This document shows, piece after piece, positions 1 to 7,891 of a DNA stretch of 10,884 nucleotides. Position numbers and translations under genes: made by a program. How positions within the stretch are numbered: the stretch's first letter is position 1; the number at the start of each line of letters is the position of its first letter. This stretch comes from Limisphaerales bacterium (GTDB lineage Bacteria; Verrucomicrobiota; Verrucomicrobiia; Limisphaerales; UBA11358): contig DAIDJC010000095.1 of assembly GCA_027451565.1 (NCBI GenBank), positions 1 to 10,884 on the forward strand, read 5' to 3'. Under the pieces are notes generated by a model. It was not told the DNA's origin. It saw only the letters and a program-made list of their open reading frames with translations, and did no database searches.

Positions 1-405
1 CCCGGCGATTGCGTTGTTTTCATTTACCACCAATCAATCCCAAATCGGTGGCTTCTTTTCAACTGCATGGATTCGGCTAAGACCATTTCATGAGACTGAC
101 TTAAGCCTTGAAGTGGTTGAGGTCAATCGCCGCCAAGCACTTAAACCCGGCGCGTTCCATTCCAAGGCTGAAACCGCCGCAGCCACAGAAAAGTCAATGC
201 TCCGAACGACCCATTTTTCCGGCAACCAATTTTACCTGCCGGACACCCTGCGTCTCCCCGTCATGCCAGGATGACACGCGATGGGTCGCGGTTTTTCAAA
301 TGAAACCCGGCAACCGCCAGACAGGCTTAATCGGTGGTTTGCCTGCGGTTTCTTCGACGTTCTCCGCTTGCCTTCATGGCCGGACGACGCTTTAATGGCG
401 CGTCA
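1..405. other. Stretch without a supportable gene
   Basis: I see no convincing gene here. Short open frames exist, for example one opening at the TTG at 108, but their translations are rich in Pro, Arg, Ser and Cys, match no family I recognise, and overlap one another in different frames. A weak dyad (CCACC at 27-31, GGTGG at 47-51) is followed by CTTCTTTT and could end an upstream gene, but the stem is only five pairs. No good -35/-10 pair for the transporter gene stands out. The stretch may be a promoter or leader region, a decayed gene, or an intergenic repeat. Confidence 0.5.
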
Positions 406-1668
406 ATGAAGCCTAGCCAGCCCTCCACACTCCGCACCCTCCTCAGGCCCGTGGTCATTGTGGGCGCCCTGGGATATTTTGTGGATGTTTATGACCTGAT
501 TCTCTTTGCCATCCTCCGCATTCCCAGCTTGAAAAGCATGGGATTTACGGGCGAGGCGCTGGTCAACCACGGCATCATGCTGCTCAACATGCAGATGATA
601 GGCATGCTTCTGGGCGGGATTTTCTTTGGCATCCTTGGGGATCGGCTGGGCCGGGTGACCCTGCTTTTTGGTTCCATATTGCTTTATTCCATCGCCAATG
701 TGGCCAATGGGATGGTCCATGCCTCCATCGAGGCCTATGCTCTCTGGCGTTTTGTGGCGGGGTTTGGCCTGGCAGGTGAATTGGGGGGTGGCATCACACT
801 GGTGACGGAGGTGTTGCCAGCCGGAATGAGGGCGCTGGGTACAACGCTGGTATCCACGGTTGGGGTGTTTGGCGCGGTGATCGGCGGGTTGGTGGCGCAA
901 AAAGTGGACTGGCACACTGCCTACTTTATTGGCGGCGGCCTTGGACTGGTCCTGCTTCTTCTCCGGGTGGGAGTGGCGGAATCCGGCATGTTCCAGAAAA
1001 TGAAATCGAACCTCTCACAGCGGGGACGGGGCCAATTCCTGAAATTATTTTCCAACCCCGACCGCTGCATGAAATACCTGCGCTGCATCATTGTGGGGCT
1101 GCCCCTGTGGTGCGTGGTGGGGGTGCTGGTGGCTTTTTCGCCGGAGATCGCCGGGGCATTGAATATCCGGGGCGATGTCAAGGTGGCCCAGGCGGTGGCC
1201 TTTTGTTATCTGGGCATCACCTTTGGCGGATTTGCCAGCGGTTTCCTGAGCCAGCTTGCGGAATCGCGAAGAAAAGTCCTGCTCGGCTTTTTATTATTCA
1301 CCGCCGCGACCATGACGGCTTATTTTCTCTGCGGGGGCCAGTCCAACGGGACATTTTACCTGGTCATTTTGTTTATGGGCATAGGGGTGGGTTATTGGAC
1401 CATTTTCGTGACCATTGCGGCGGAACAGTTTGGCACAAACATCCGGGCCACTGTGGCGACAACGGTGCCTAACTTTGTGCGGGGCGCGACTGTGCTGCTG
1501 ACGAGCGGGTTTCAGGCCCTGAAAACCAGCTCACCAGGCGGCGCCAAGCTGGGTCCGGTGGCCAGCGCTGCGCTGGTTTCCTTTGCATGCCTTTTGCTTG
1601 CGCTCTGGGCCTGGAGCGGCCTGGAAGAGACCCATGGCAAAAACCTTGATTACATGGAACCTTTTTAG
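406..1668 (+). CDS. MFS transporter, substrate unknown
   Basis: This is an inner-membrane secondary transporter of the major facilitator superfamily, 420 residues, close to the usual size for 12 helices. From the ATG at 406, hydrophobic segments fall near residues 15-38, 55-77, 84-104, 112-136, 146-164, 171-190, 226-245, 261-281, 290-308, 317-337, 355-371 and 384-404. The loop between helices 2 and 3 carries GDRLGR (78-83), the MFS motif A. Helix 4 carries RFVAGFGLAGELGGG (115-129), a pattern seen in the sugar and metabolite:H+ symporter branches. A cytoplasmic loop around 195-225 separates the two halves. Earlier in-frame starts exist (GTG at 334, ATG at 376). I prefer 406 because the added residues are Arg-rich and unlike the family, but no start has a Shine-Dalgarno sequence. 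The substrate cannot be read from the sequence. nadD follows 74 bases downstream on the same strand. Confidence 0.88.
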   Translation: MKPSQPSTLRTLLRPVVIVGALGYFVDVYDLILFAILRIPSLKSMGFTGEALVNHGIMLLNMQMIGMLLGGIFFGILGDRLGRVTLLFGSILLYSIANVANGMVHASIEAYALWRFVAGFGLAGELGGGITLVTEVLPAGMRALGTTLVSTVGVFGAVIGGLVAQKVDWHTAYFIGGGLGLVLLLLRVGVAESGMFQKMKSNLSQRGRGQFLKLFSNPDRCMKYLRCIIVGLPLWCVVGVLVAFSPEIAGALNIRGDVKVAQAVAFCYLGITFGGFASGFLSQLAESRRKVLLGFLLFTAATMTAYFLCGGQSNGTFYLVILFMGIGVGYWTIFVTIAAEQFGTNIRATVATTVPNFVRGATVLLTSGFQALKTSSPGGAKLGPVASAALVSFACLLLALWAWSGLEETHGKNLDYMEPF

Positions 1669-1742
1669 CGGTTTATGAACCGATCCACCTGTGGTGTGAG
1701 AACCCGAAGCCAAAACCAAATCCTGCCGCCGGTTGGCGCACT

Positions 1743-2339
1743 ATGAAGCTTGGCATCTTTGGAGGAACCTTTGATCCGGTGCATTGGGGTCATCTCCTGG
1801 CGGCGCGGGCCGCCCTGGAGGAACTGCGCCTGGACCGGCTGCTCTTCGTTCCCGCCGCCCGCTCCCCGTTTAAGAATGATTCCCCCGCCCCGGCTGAATT
1901 CAGGCTGCGGCTTTTGCGCCTGGCCCTCGCGGGGATGCCGCAGTTTGAAATTGATTCTCGGGAAATCACCCGCCAGGGACCGTCCTACACCATCCAGACA
2001 CTCCGGGAGATCGCCAGCGCACACGCGGGGGCGGAACTGTATTTTTTGATTGGGTCGGACCATGCCGGACACCTGCGCCAATGGCATGAGGCGGGCGAAC
2101 TGGCCGGAATGGCAACGTTTGTGGCCATACCCCGGCCCGGGTCGCCTTCTCCTGTTTTTCCGCACCCTTTTCGCGGAATTTGCCTGAAAGGCTGGCCCTT
2201 GGAACTTTCGGCGACCGGGATTCGGGATCGCATCCGCTCCGGGCTGCCGATAGACCACCTCACACCCCCGGCTGTGGCGCAGGCGATCATGTCCTCACTG
2301 CCCTACCCGGGGTCGGGCACGCCCATTTTACCGCATTAA
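1743..2339 (+). CDS. nadD: Nicotinate-nucleotide adenylyltransferase
   Basis: NadD transfers AMP from ATP to nicotinate mononucleotide, giving deamido-NAD, the next-to-last step of NAD synthesis in the cytosol. The 198-residue protein has the usual length. It shows the nucleotidyltransferase signature GGTFDPVHWGH at residues 7-17, with the (H/T)xGH histidines at 14 and 17. Further family marks are QGPSYT (78-83), FLIGSD (101-106), and LSATGIRDRIRSG (155-167), which corresponds to the ISSTxIR motif that binds ATP phosphates. The ATG at 1743 starts directly on the family N-terminus (MKLGIFGGTFDP). No Shine-Dalgarno sequence precedes it. rsfS follows 44 bases after the stop. The nadD-rsfS order is common in bacteria, so the two are probably co-transcribed. 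Confidence 0.96.
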   Translation: MKLGIFGGTFDPVHWGHLLAARAALEELRLDRLLFVPAARSPFKNDSPAPAEFRLRLLRLALAGMPQFEIDSREITRQGPSYTIQTLREIASAHAGAELYFLIGSDHAGHLRQWHEAGELAGMATFVAIPRPGSPSPVFPHPFRGICLKGWPLELSATGIRDRIRSGLPIDHLTPPAVAQAIMSSLPYPGSGTPILPH

Positions 2340-2383
2340 ATCATGTCGCTTGCGCTTGTTTCTTGGTTTAATCAGGCATAATT

Positions 2384-2761
2384 ATGAAATCAAAAAAGCT
2401 TGCCGAGCTTTGCCGCGAATTTGCTGAAAACAAAAAAGCGGAGAACGTCTCCATTTTGGATGTTCGCAAAGCTTCGTCAGTAACCGATTATTTTGTGGTG
2501 GTTTCCGGCTCGAGCGAACCGCATCTGCGGGCGATTGTGGATGAAATCACCGAACAATTGAAATCGGAACATGACCTGAAGCCAAGCCGGGTGGATGGCC
2601 CCAAGGGAGGCGCCTGGGTGGTACTGGACTATTTTGACGTGATTGTTCACGTCATGCGCTCGGACGTTCGCGAGCTTTACGACCTGGAAAGCCTTTGGAA
2701 CGACGCCACCAAGGCAGCCGGTCCGAAGACCCGTAAAAAGAAGAAGAAGGAATCGGATTGA
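2384..2761 (+). CDS. rsfS: Ribosomal silencing factor RsfS
   Basis: RsfS (Iojap/DUF143 family) binds protein L14 on the large ribosomal subunit, blocks joining of the subunits, and lowers translation when nutrients are short. The 125-residue product shows the family landmarks: DVRKASSVTDYFVVVSG (26-42), a VDGPKGGAWVVLDYFD segment (70-85), then VIVHVM (86-91) and the RELYDLESLW end (96-105), equivalent to the usual R-x-x-Y-x-LE-x-LW. The tail after about residue 115 is strongly basic (RKKKKKE), an extension typical of variable RsfS ends. It lies 44 bases after nadD. Its stop is 21 bases from the end of the convergent phoH gene, with no hairpin terminator visible between them. Confidence 0.96.
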   Translation: MKSKKLAELCREFAENKKAENVSILDVRKASSVTDYFVVVSGSSEPHLRAIVDEITEQLKSEHDLKPSRVDGPKGGAWVVLDYFDVIVHVMRSDVRELYDLESLWNDATKAAGPKTRKKKKKESD

Positions 2762-2782
2762 CCGCCTCCTCCCCAGACGGCA

Positions 2783-4087
2783 TCACAGGATGTTGGCCGC
2801 CAATTCCGCCAGCTCGGATCTTTCGCCTTTTTGCAGCTCAATGTGGGCTGCAATTGCCTGGTCCCTGAACCGGCTGATGATGTAATTAAAGCCGTTGGAC
2901 GATGAATCCACGTAGGGATTGTCAATCTGGTAGGGATCGCCGGTGAAGATGATTTTCGTGCCATGCCCGACCCGGGTGACAATGGTTTTGGCTTCCAAGG
3001 GAGTCAGGTTCTGGGATTCATCAATCACCATGAACTGGTTGGCGATGCTGCGTCCGCGAATATAGCTCAAGGCCTCCACCACAATGCTGCCCGACCGCAT
3101 GAGGTCGGCAGCGCGGCGATGGTCGTGGCCCATGTTCAGGTCGCTCAACATTTCCAGGGCATCATGAATGGGCTGCATCCAGGGGGCGAGCTTTTCATCC
3201 AGCGACCCGGGCAAAAACCCGAGTTCCTTGCCCATGGAGATGGTGGGGCGCGCGACCACAAGCCTGCGGAATTCGCGGTCCAGCACGGTTTTTTTCAACC
3301 CGGCCGCCATGGCCAGCAGCGTCTTGCCTGTTCCGGCCTTTCCCATGAGGGTGACCAGCTTCACCCGGTCATCCAGCAGGGCATCCAGGGCGAAATTCTG
3401 CTCGCGGTTCCGCGGTTTGATGCCCCACACACCCTCCCGGGAGTCAATGATGGTGATCAATTTTGTGCCTGTGGCATCCACCTTGGTCAATGCGGTTTTC
3501 TTGGGATTGGACTCGTCCACCAGGGTGCAATATTCATTGGGATAATAGGTTTTGCCGCCGTTGAGGGCTAATTCCTCGTCGGCCCTGAAACGGGCCATTT
3601 TCTCGGAACTAACAGTCAACTCCAGCATGCCGGTGTACAAATCAGTGATGAAGACGCGGTCCGTTTCGTAATCTTCCGCAGCCAATCCCAGGGCATCGGC
3701 CTTGATTCGGAGATTGATATCCTTGCTGACAACGATGGTGCGGTTTTGGGGCTGGTCCTTCTGGATGCCGGCTGCGAAGGCAAGAATCCGGTTATCCACC
3801 GAGTCGCCATTGAAAGGCATCGGGTCACCGGGGTGGTTGCGGATGCCGACCTGCAGTTTTCCGCCGGTGGGAAGCTTGACTCCCTGGCTCAAGCTGCCAT
3901 CGCCCCGAAAGCCGTCCAGCATGCGGGACACGTTGCGGGCATTGCGGCCCAGCTCGGTGGATTCCCTCTTGAAGCGGTCTATTTCCTCGATCACTTCAAT
4001 GGGCACCAGCACGTGATTCTCCTCAAAATTGAGGATGGAATTGGGGTCATGAAGCAAGACGTTGGTATCCAGGATATAATTTTTCAC
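2783..4087 (-). CDS. PIN-PhoH fusion protein (PhoH2-like ATPase/RNase)
   Basis: This is a two-domain cytosolic protein of the PhoH2/YlaK type, in which a PIN nuclease-like domain is fused to a PhoH ATPase. Members are linked to RNA unwinding and cleavage. With the GTG at 4087 as start the protein has 434 residues. The PIN domain (about 1-150) opens with NYILDTNVLLHDP and keeps acidic residues at Asp7, Asp37, Asp98 and Asp123, which fit the metal-binding set. The PhoH domain has Walker A GKAGTGKT (249-256) and Walker B FMVIDESQN (352-359). The start is inferred: an ATG at 4189 would add 34 residues (MHWSHDVHFG...) that do not look like the family, while GTG 4087 gives the standard V/M-K-N-Y-I-L-D-T-N opening. 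Neither has a Shine-Dalgarno sequence. It sits downstream of the transglutaminase gene on the same strand, separated by a 274-base gap holding repeat copy A. Confidence 0.92.
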   Translation of the reverse strand: MKNYILDTNVLLHDPNSILNFEENHVLVPIEVIEEIDRFKRESTELGRNARNVSRMLDGFRGDGSLSQGVKLPTGGKLQVGIRNHPGDPMPFNGDSVDNRILAFAAGIQKDQPQNRTIVVSKDINLRIKADALGLAAEDYETDRVFITDLYTGMLELTVSSEKMARFRADEELALNGGKTYYPNEYCTLVDESNPKKTALTKVDATGTKLITIIDSREGVWGIKPRNREQNFALDALLDDRVKLVTLMGKAGTGKTLLAMAAGLKKTVLDREFRRLVVARPTISMGKELGFLPGSLDEKLAPWMQPIHDALEMLSDLNMGHDHRRAADLMRSGSIVVEALSYIRGRSIANQFMVIDESQNLTPLEAKTIVTRVGHGTKIIFTGDPYQIDNPYVDSSSNGFNYIISRFRDQAIAAHIELQKGERSELAELAANIL

Positions 4088-4251
4088 AAGGCAACATGGG
4101 GAAACGCTCAAAGGCGCCTGCAGCCGCAGGGTTGAGCAGCGTATTCGAACCGGAACCCGACCAAAATGAACATCGTGTGACCAATGCACACCATGGTCGC
4201 GGCACAGGATTGGCTGTCAACGAAATTCCAGATTCCTGAAAGAATTTTTTA

Positions 4252-4332
4252 ATCCGGAAAGCGAAATGGAAAGGGTCAAGATGCGGCAAGATGCTGGAGC
4301 GGATTGGTCTTTTGAATTTCGTTTTTCCAGTT
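4252..4332 (+). repeat. MITE-like palindromic element, short copy (A)
   Basis: This 81-bp copy shares two blocks with copy B (8897-9060), read on the opposite strand. Bases 4251-4303 match 9061-9009 at about 50 of 53 positions, and 4302-4333 match 8926-8896 with a few changes. The 82 bases that separate the blocks in copy B are absent. The ends are imperfect inverted repeats: ATCCGGAAAGCGAAAT at the left against AACTGGAAAAACGAAAT read inward from the right. TA flanks both sides (4250-4251 and 4333-4334). Inside lies a 10-bp tandem repeat, CAAGATGCGG then CAAGATGCTG (4277-4296). The element starts 30 bases beyond the stop of the transglutaminase gene and could form a hairpin in its transcript. 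The repeat relation is seen directly; the transposon nature is inferred. Confidence 0.75.
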
Positions 4333-4361
4333 TAAAGGGCCTTTTAAAAACCCGGGCAAGG

Positions 4362-6512
4362 TCAATGGTTCAACAAATGCAAAACCTGCGCGGCCAGGCT
4401 GGCCAATTCGTCCCGTTCGTCCGGGGTCAAGCCGCGGGGATGAAACCGGCAACGGTAATGCAATTGAAACAACTGGCGCAATTGCATCTCAGGCAACCGG
4501 GGGTGTTTGGCCTCCAAAATGCGGGCCAGCCAGCCTGCAAAACCCTCCTCCTCCCGGGGAACATGCCCCAGTTCCACCAACCGGTCCCGGACCGGGTAGA
4601 ATGCCGAGTCCAAGCCGGGCCTGAAAACCTGCTGGTTGCCGGGACCATTCACGACTTTTTGCCGCACCCTGCGCCAGCGCCGGAAAACAATGGGCGCCAG
4701 CAGCGCCAGAAGGACCGGGGCGGGCAACCAGCGCACATAACCGCGCAAGGTACTTTGGCCCCACCGGATTTTGGCCGCCTGGTAATGCAACCAGGAAAAA
4801 AAGTCCTCCACCGCCTGGCTGATTTTTCCACCCGCCCCCTCAATCCCCAACCATGAGGCGGGGGTGGTGTCAAAAGTTTGCCATCCAGCCGCCGAGCGAT
4901 CCCAGACCAGACACCAGGCATGGGCGTCCCTGCCCCGCACGACATAACTGTTTTCGCCGCTCCGTTCATGGACGTAGAATCCCACGGCATAACGCGCCGG
5001 AACACCCAGCATGCGCAGGAGCATGACCGTGGCGGTGGCAAAGTACTCGCAATGGCCGCTGTGGGTGTTTAATAAAAAATTCGCCAGGGGAGTCTGTTGG
5101 CCTGCCAATGGGCTGGGAGCTTTCTGCCAGGTGCGGTAGGTGAACCGGGAATCGAAAAACCCGGCGATGAGCGACTCCAGTTTTTGGGTGCTCAAGGTGG
5201 CGGCCCGGGTTTTATCCAGGGACATCTTCTGCAACGTCTCCTTCAGGGCGGGGACCTCCTCGGCGGGCACGGCCAGGTCCTCATTGGTATCCGGCGCGGC
5301 CTCGGGAATCTGGCCTGTTCCATACCCAGCCTTGAAAATCATCAGGCCCGGGCCATCGGCGAGAACGGCGCCATTGCCGCTGCGCTGCAAACTCGCCACC
5401 GTATCGGGCATGTCTTCCAATCGGTCGCAATCTGGCGGGATTGGGAGCAAGCCCTCAGGAACACCCAACGAGGAAGACCATCCGGCCAGGTAACAGGATA
5501 CCGTCACCAATCGGGACCCGGAGCGGCCTGGAATCAGTTGAAAGTTTGATGCGCCGGAGGAAAGGGGTGGAATTTCCTGAAAATCATCGCGGGCCGTGCC
5601 CGTAAACCAGGACTGGCGGTGATAGGTGCGGTAACTGGCCAGATGAAGGTATTCCGGCGGGGCGGCGGCAGGAGGCACAGTCAGCCGCACTTCAATGGCT
5701 CCCGAAAGTTTCAATTGCCCCACCTCGCCAATCGCGGTCATAACCTGTTTGGGGTCGGTTCGGTCCCGCAACAAACGGGACATCCACTGGATGCTCAGGT
5801 TCCTGGTGAAATCGGCCATCTTGCGCACGCCGACATCGCCTGCCAGGGCCAGGGCGGCAGCCAATGCAAAAACCGCAAGCCAGACGAGAGGATGAAAACG
5901 GCCGGAGCGGACCGGCCACAAGCCCCATGCCACCAGGAGGATCATGCCCATGAAATAGGATTGAGAGCCGGAGTTGGCATGGATGCCTGCCGAGAACAGG
6001 CATAAGATCAAATAGGGGTAGCTCAGGTCCAGCATGGGTTCCGGAGTGATTTCCCCGGATTTTTGCCTGTACCAACGCAGGAAGGGAGAAAAGGATGTGG
6101 CGGGGGTCAACCCTGCGGCGCTGGCTTTTTGGGCGGCGATGGCCAGGAAAAGCATGATGGGGAGCCACCGTGGGAAATTCAGGACCGATTGCACGCCGGA
6201 GAGCATGGCGGCCCGGTTATTGGCGGCGCCATGCAGCAAACCGCCGAGGCCGCCCACCCGGTCATTGTTGCCAAAGGCATACAAGACCGCCGCCAACCCG
6301 AGTAAATTGCAAAAATTCCAGACCCGGCGGAAATCATCCTGTGAGAACTCCAAACCCGGGTTCAGAAAAGGGATGGCCTCCAGCGCCAATCCCATCAACA
6401 AGCCAGGCAGCCACAATCCGGATTGCCAGCTCCAAAAAAGCAGCACAGCCAGCGTGAGAAACCGTGGAGGCGCAAAAGGTTGCGGCTGAATTGCTGGCGG
6501 GTTTGCATTCAT
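4362..6512 (-). CDS. Membrane transglutaminase-like protein (TgpA type)
   Basis: A 716-residue membrane protein with a transglutaminase-like papain-fold domain, resembling the TgpA/DUF3488 family. Hydrophobic segments fill the first 230 residues (about 18-47, 67-80, 113-130, 163-178, 185-200, 208-225). An extracytoplasmic region follows. The catalytic core has Cys488 in HSGHCEYFATA, His531 in GRDAHAWCLVW, and Asp548 in TFDTTPASW, the full Cys-His-Asp triad. One more membrane helix lies at about 594-611, followed by a cytosolic tail rich in Arg and Glu. The natural substrate of these proteins is poorly known; cross-linking or cleavage of envelope proteins is the usual proposal. Its ATG at 6512 overlaps the stop of the DUF58 gene by four bases, so translation is likely coupled. 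It is the last gene of the moxR operon. Confidence 0.9.
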   Translation of the reverse strand: MNANPPAIQPQPFAPPRFLTLAVLLFWSWQSGLWLPGLLMGLALEAIPFLNPGLEFSQDDFRRVWNFCNLLGLAAVLYAFGNNDRVGGLGGLLHGAANNRAAMLSGVQSVLNFPRWLPIMLFLAIAAQKASAAGLTPATSFSPFLRWYRQKSGEITPEPMLDLSYPYLILCLFSAGIHANSGSQSYFMGMILLVAWGLWPVRSGRFHPLVWLAVFALAAALALAGDVGVRKMADFTRNLSIQWMSRLLRDRTDPKQVMTAIGEVGQLKLSGAIEVRLTVPPAAAPPEYLHLASYRTYHRQSWFTGTARDDFQEIPPLSSGASNFQLIPGRSGSRLVTVSCYLAGWSSSLGVPEGLLPIPPDCDRLEDMPDTVASLQRSGNGAVLADGPGLMIFKAGYGTGQIPEAAPDTNEDLAVPAEEVPALKETLQKMSLDKTRAATLSTQKLESLIAGFFDSRFTYRTWQKAPSPLAGQQTPLANFLLNTHSGHCEYFATATVMLLRMLGVPARYAVGFYVHERSGENSYVVRGRDAHAWCLVWDRSAAGWQTFDTTPASWLGIEGAGGKISQAVEDFFSWLHYQAAKIRWGQSTLRGYVRWLPAPVLLALLAPIVFRRWRRVRQKVVNGPGNQQVFRPGLDSAFYPVRDRLVELGHVPREEEGFAGWLARILEAKHPRLPEMQLRQLFQLHYRCRFHPRGLTPDERDELASLAAQVLHLLNH

Positions 6513-7852
6513 TGGAGGCGCATGAGCATTTCCTGGATTTTTCCCAGTTCCAGAAAGTGCAAATCCCCGGCGGCTTCCGGCACGCTGGCACGATCCTGTT
6601 CCGCGTTGCTGCCCTTTTGGACCAGGACGAGGGCCAGCAAGGGCACGCCGGATTGCTTGATTTTTCGGACCAGCTCCTGGCGCTGCTCATCCCATTGCAA
6701 CAGCACGCAGATGCAGCCGCTGACCAGGTTAAGATGGCCCTGCACCATAAGTTGAAAGGCGTGGAAGGATTGGGCGGCGGAACGTTGAACCGATGCGAGG
6801 ATTTCCATGACCTGCTCTGCGTGGGCCAGGCCGCGGCCTGCGGTGAAACAGTAGGCGCGGTCTCCCACAAAAAGGAGGTCCAGCAAACTTTCCTGGTTGA
6901 GCACGCTGCAGCCGAAGGATGCCGCCACGGAGATGGCCTCCTCCAGGCGCCCGCCCAAGGGGTCTTCCTCAAAAGTATCCAGGACCAGGGCATGGCGCAC
7001 AAAATTTTCATCCGCAAACTCCTTGACGATGGGCCTGCCAGTCCGTGCCCAGCTACGCCAGTGGATATGCCTGCGGGGGTCACCCTGGCGGTATTCCCTG
7101 AGGGAGACAAATTCATCACTGCGCCCGATATTGGAGGCCAGGGCCACACCACCGGCCTGGTGGCGCAGGGCGCCCGGCAAAACCAAGTCCGGGATTCTAT
7201 AACGGCGAGGCAGGATGAGAACCCTTTCCTCCATCTTGATATTGACAAAAGACCTGAAGAAGCCCAAAGGATCCTGCCGTGCGACCCTTACCATGAGCAG
7301 ACGCAATTCCCCGCGCCGCAATGGGAGGCATTCCATTTCAACATCCGCGCTGGCGCCAGGCGCCAGGCCTGGCACAAGGCCCCGCCTGAATTGGGCTCTG
7401 CGGAAACTGACCATCCGCCCGCGTAAAAACGAAAACCGGCGCGCGCCCCGGCTGATCCATAGTTGCCATTCCAGCCACGATTCAAATCCAGGCCGCGGAT
7501 CCGCCTGCCGCTCCAGCAGCATCAAGCCCGACTGCCATTTACCCGACCTGTTCCACACGGTCACACGATACCGGAATACCTGGCCCACGGAGCCGACACG
7601 GGGCAGGTCACGCCGCACCTCAAAACGCGCCCGGTAAAAAAAAGAGCCCGCCAATCCGGCGATGAGAAGAGACGTGAAGAACAAAAACATCTCGTAGGTG
7701 ACGGTGCTATCCAGGTCGCCGGTCAGCGCCAGGGACAACAGGGCGCCGGCCACCACCAGCCAGCCTGCCGGAGTGAGACGCTGGGTCAAGAAATGCCATC
7801 CGGTTCCGATGGCTTTTTGAACCCGGTAATAGATTCGATTCAACAACCTCAT
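6509..7852 (-). CDS. DUF58 domain protein
   Basis: A 447-residue DUF58 protein, the usual partner of MoxR ATPases. Two hydrophobic segments near the N-terminus (about 30-45 and 54-73) should anchor it in the inner membrane. The region RRGELRLLMVRVARQDPLGFF splits into RGELRL and DPLGFF (about 179-199), a conserved family feature. The DUF58 signature lies at 247-280: EFVSLREYRQGDPRRHIHW, then a segment with SWARTGRPIVKEF. The domain continues into a von Willebrand A-like fold (LVLDTFEEDP at 289-298), though the metal-site motif is not canonical. It starts 39 bases after moxR and ends in an ATGA overlap with the transglutaminase gene. A run of eight T (coding strand, within the SFFYRA codons near residue 70) is a spot where sequencing or polymerase slippage could occur, but the frame is intact. 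Confidence 0.93.
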   Translation of the reverse strand: MRLLNRIYYRVQKAIGTGWHFLTQRLTPAGWLVVAGALLSLALTGDLDSTVTYEMFLFFTSLLIAGLAGSFFYRARFEVRRDLPRVGSVGQVFRYRVTVWNRSGKWQSGLMLLERQADPRPGFESWLEWQLWISRGARRFSFLRGRMVSFRRAQFRRGLVPGLAPGASADVEMECLPLRRGELRLLMVRVARQDPLGFFRSFVNIKMEERVLILPRRYRIPDLVLPGALRHQAGGVALASNIGRSDEFVSLREYRQGDPRRHIHWRSWARTGRPIVKEFADENFVRHALVLDTFEEDPLGGRLEEAISVAASFGCSVLNQESLLDLLFVGDRAYCFTAGRGLAHAEQVMEILASVQRSAAQSFHAFQLMVQGHLNLVSGCICVLLQWDEQRQELVRKIKQSGVPLLALVLVQKGSNAEQDRASVPEAAGDLHFLELGKIQEMLMRLQ

Positions 7853-7891
7853 GTTTGGCTGGGCGGCCCACTGCCCTGGACGCCACCCCCA

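Noticed and set aside
27..60. CCACC/GGTGG dyad followed by CTTCTTTT, considered as a terminator
   Set aside because: Short stem with an interior mismatch and a broken T-tract; no upstream gene is visible to support it.
1669..1682. CGGTT-TATG-AACCG hairpin after the transporter stop, considered as a terminator
   Set aside because: Only five base pairs and no T-run after it on the + strand.
1665..2258. 197-codon open frame on the minus strand across nadD
   Set aside because: Antisense to nadD, which has all its motifs; the translation is Arg/Gln/Gly/Pro-rich and unlike a protein family.
2340..2383. Separate promoter for rsfS (CATAAT just before the start)
   Set aside because: The -10-like box is too close to the ATG and no -35 box is at a fitting distance; co-transcription with nadD is simpler.
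2963..3571. 202-codon open frame on the + strand inside phoH
   Set aside because: It is antisense to the well-supported PIN-PhoH gene, is His/Gln/Gly-rich, and resembles no family; it is a by-product of GC-biased codons.
4266..4856. Open frame on the + strand starting in repeat copy A
   Set aside because: Its first part is the repeat element and the rest is antisense to the transglutaminase gene; no sign of a real protein.
6464..7426. 320-codon open frame on the + strand across the DUF58 gene
   Set aside because: Fully antisense to the DUF58 gene with its conserved signature; the translation has no recognisable motif.
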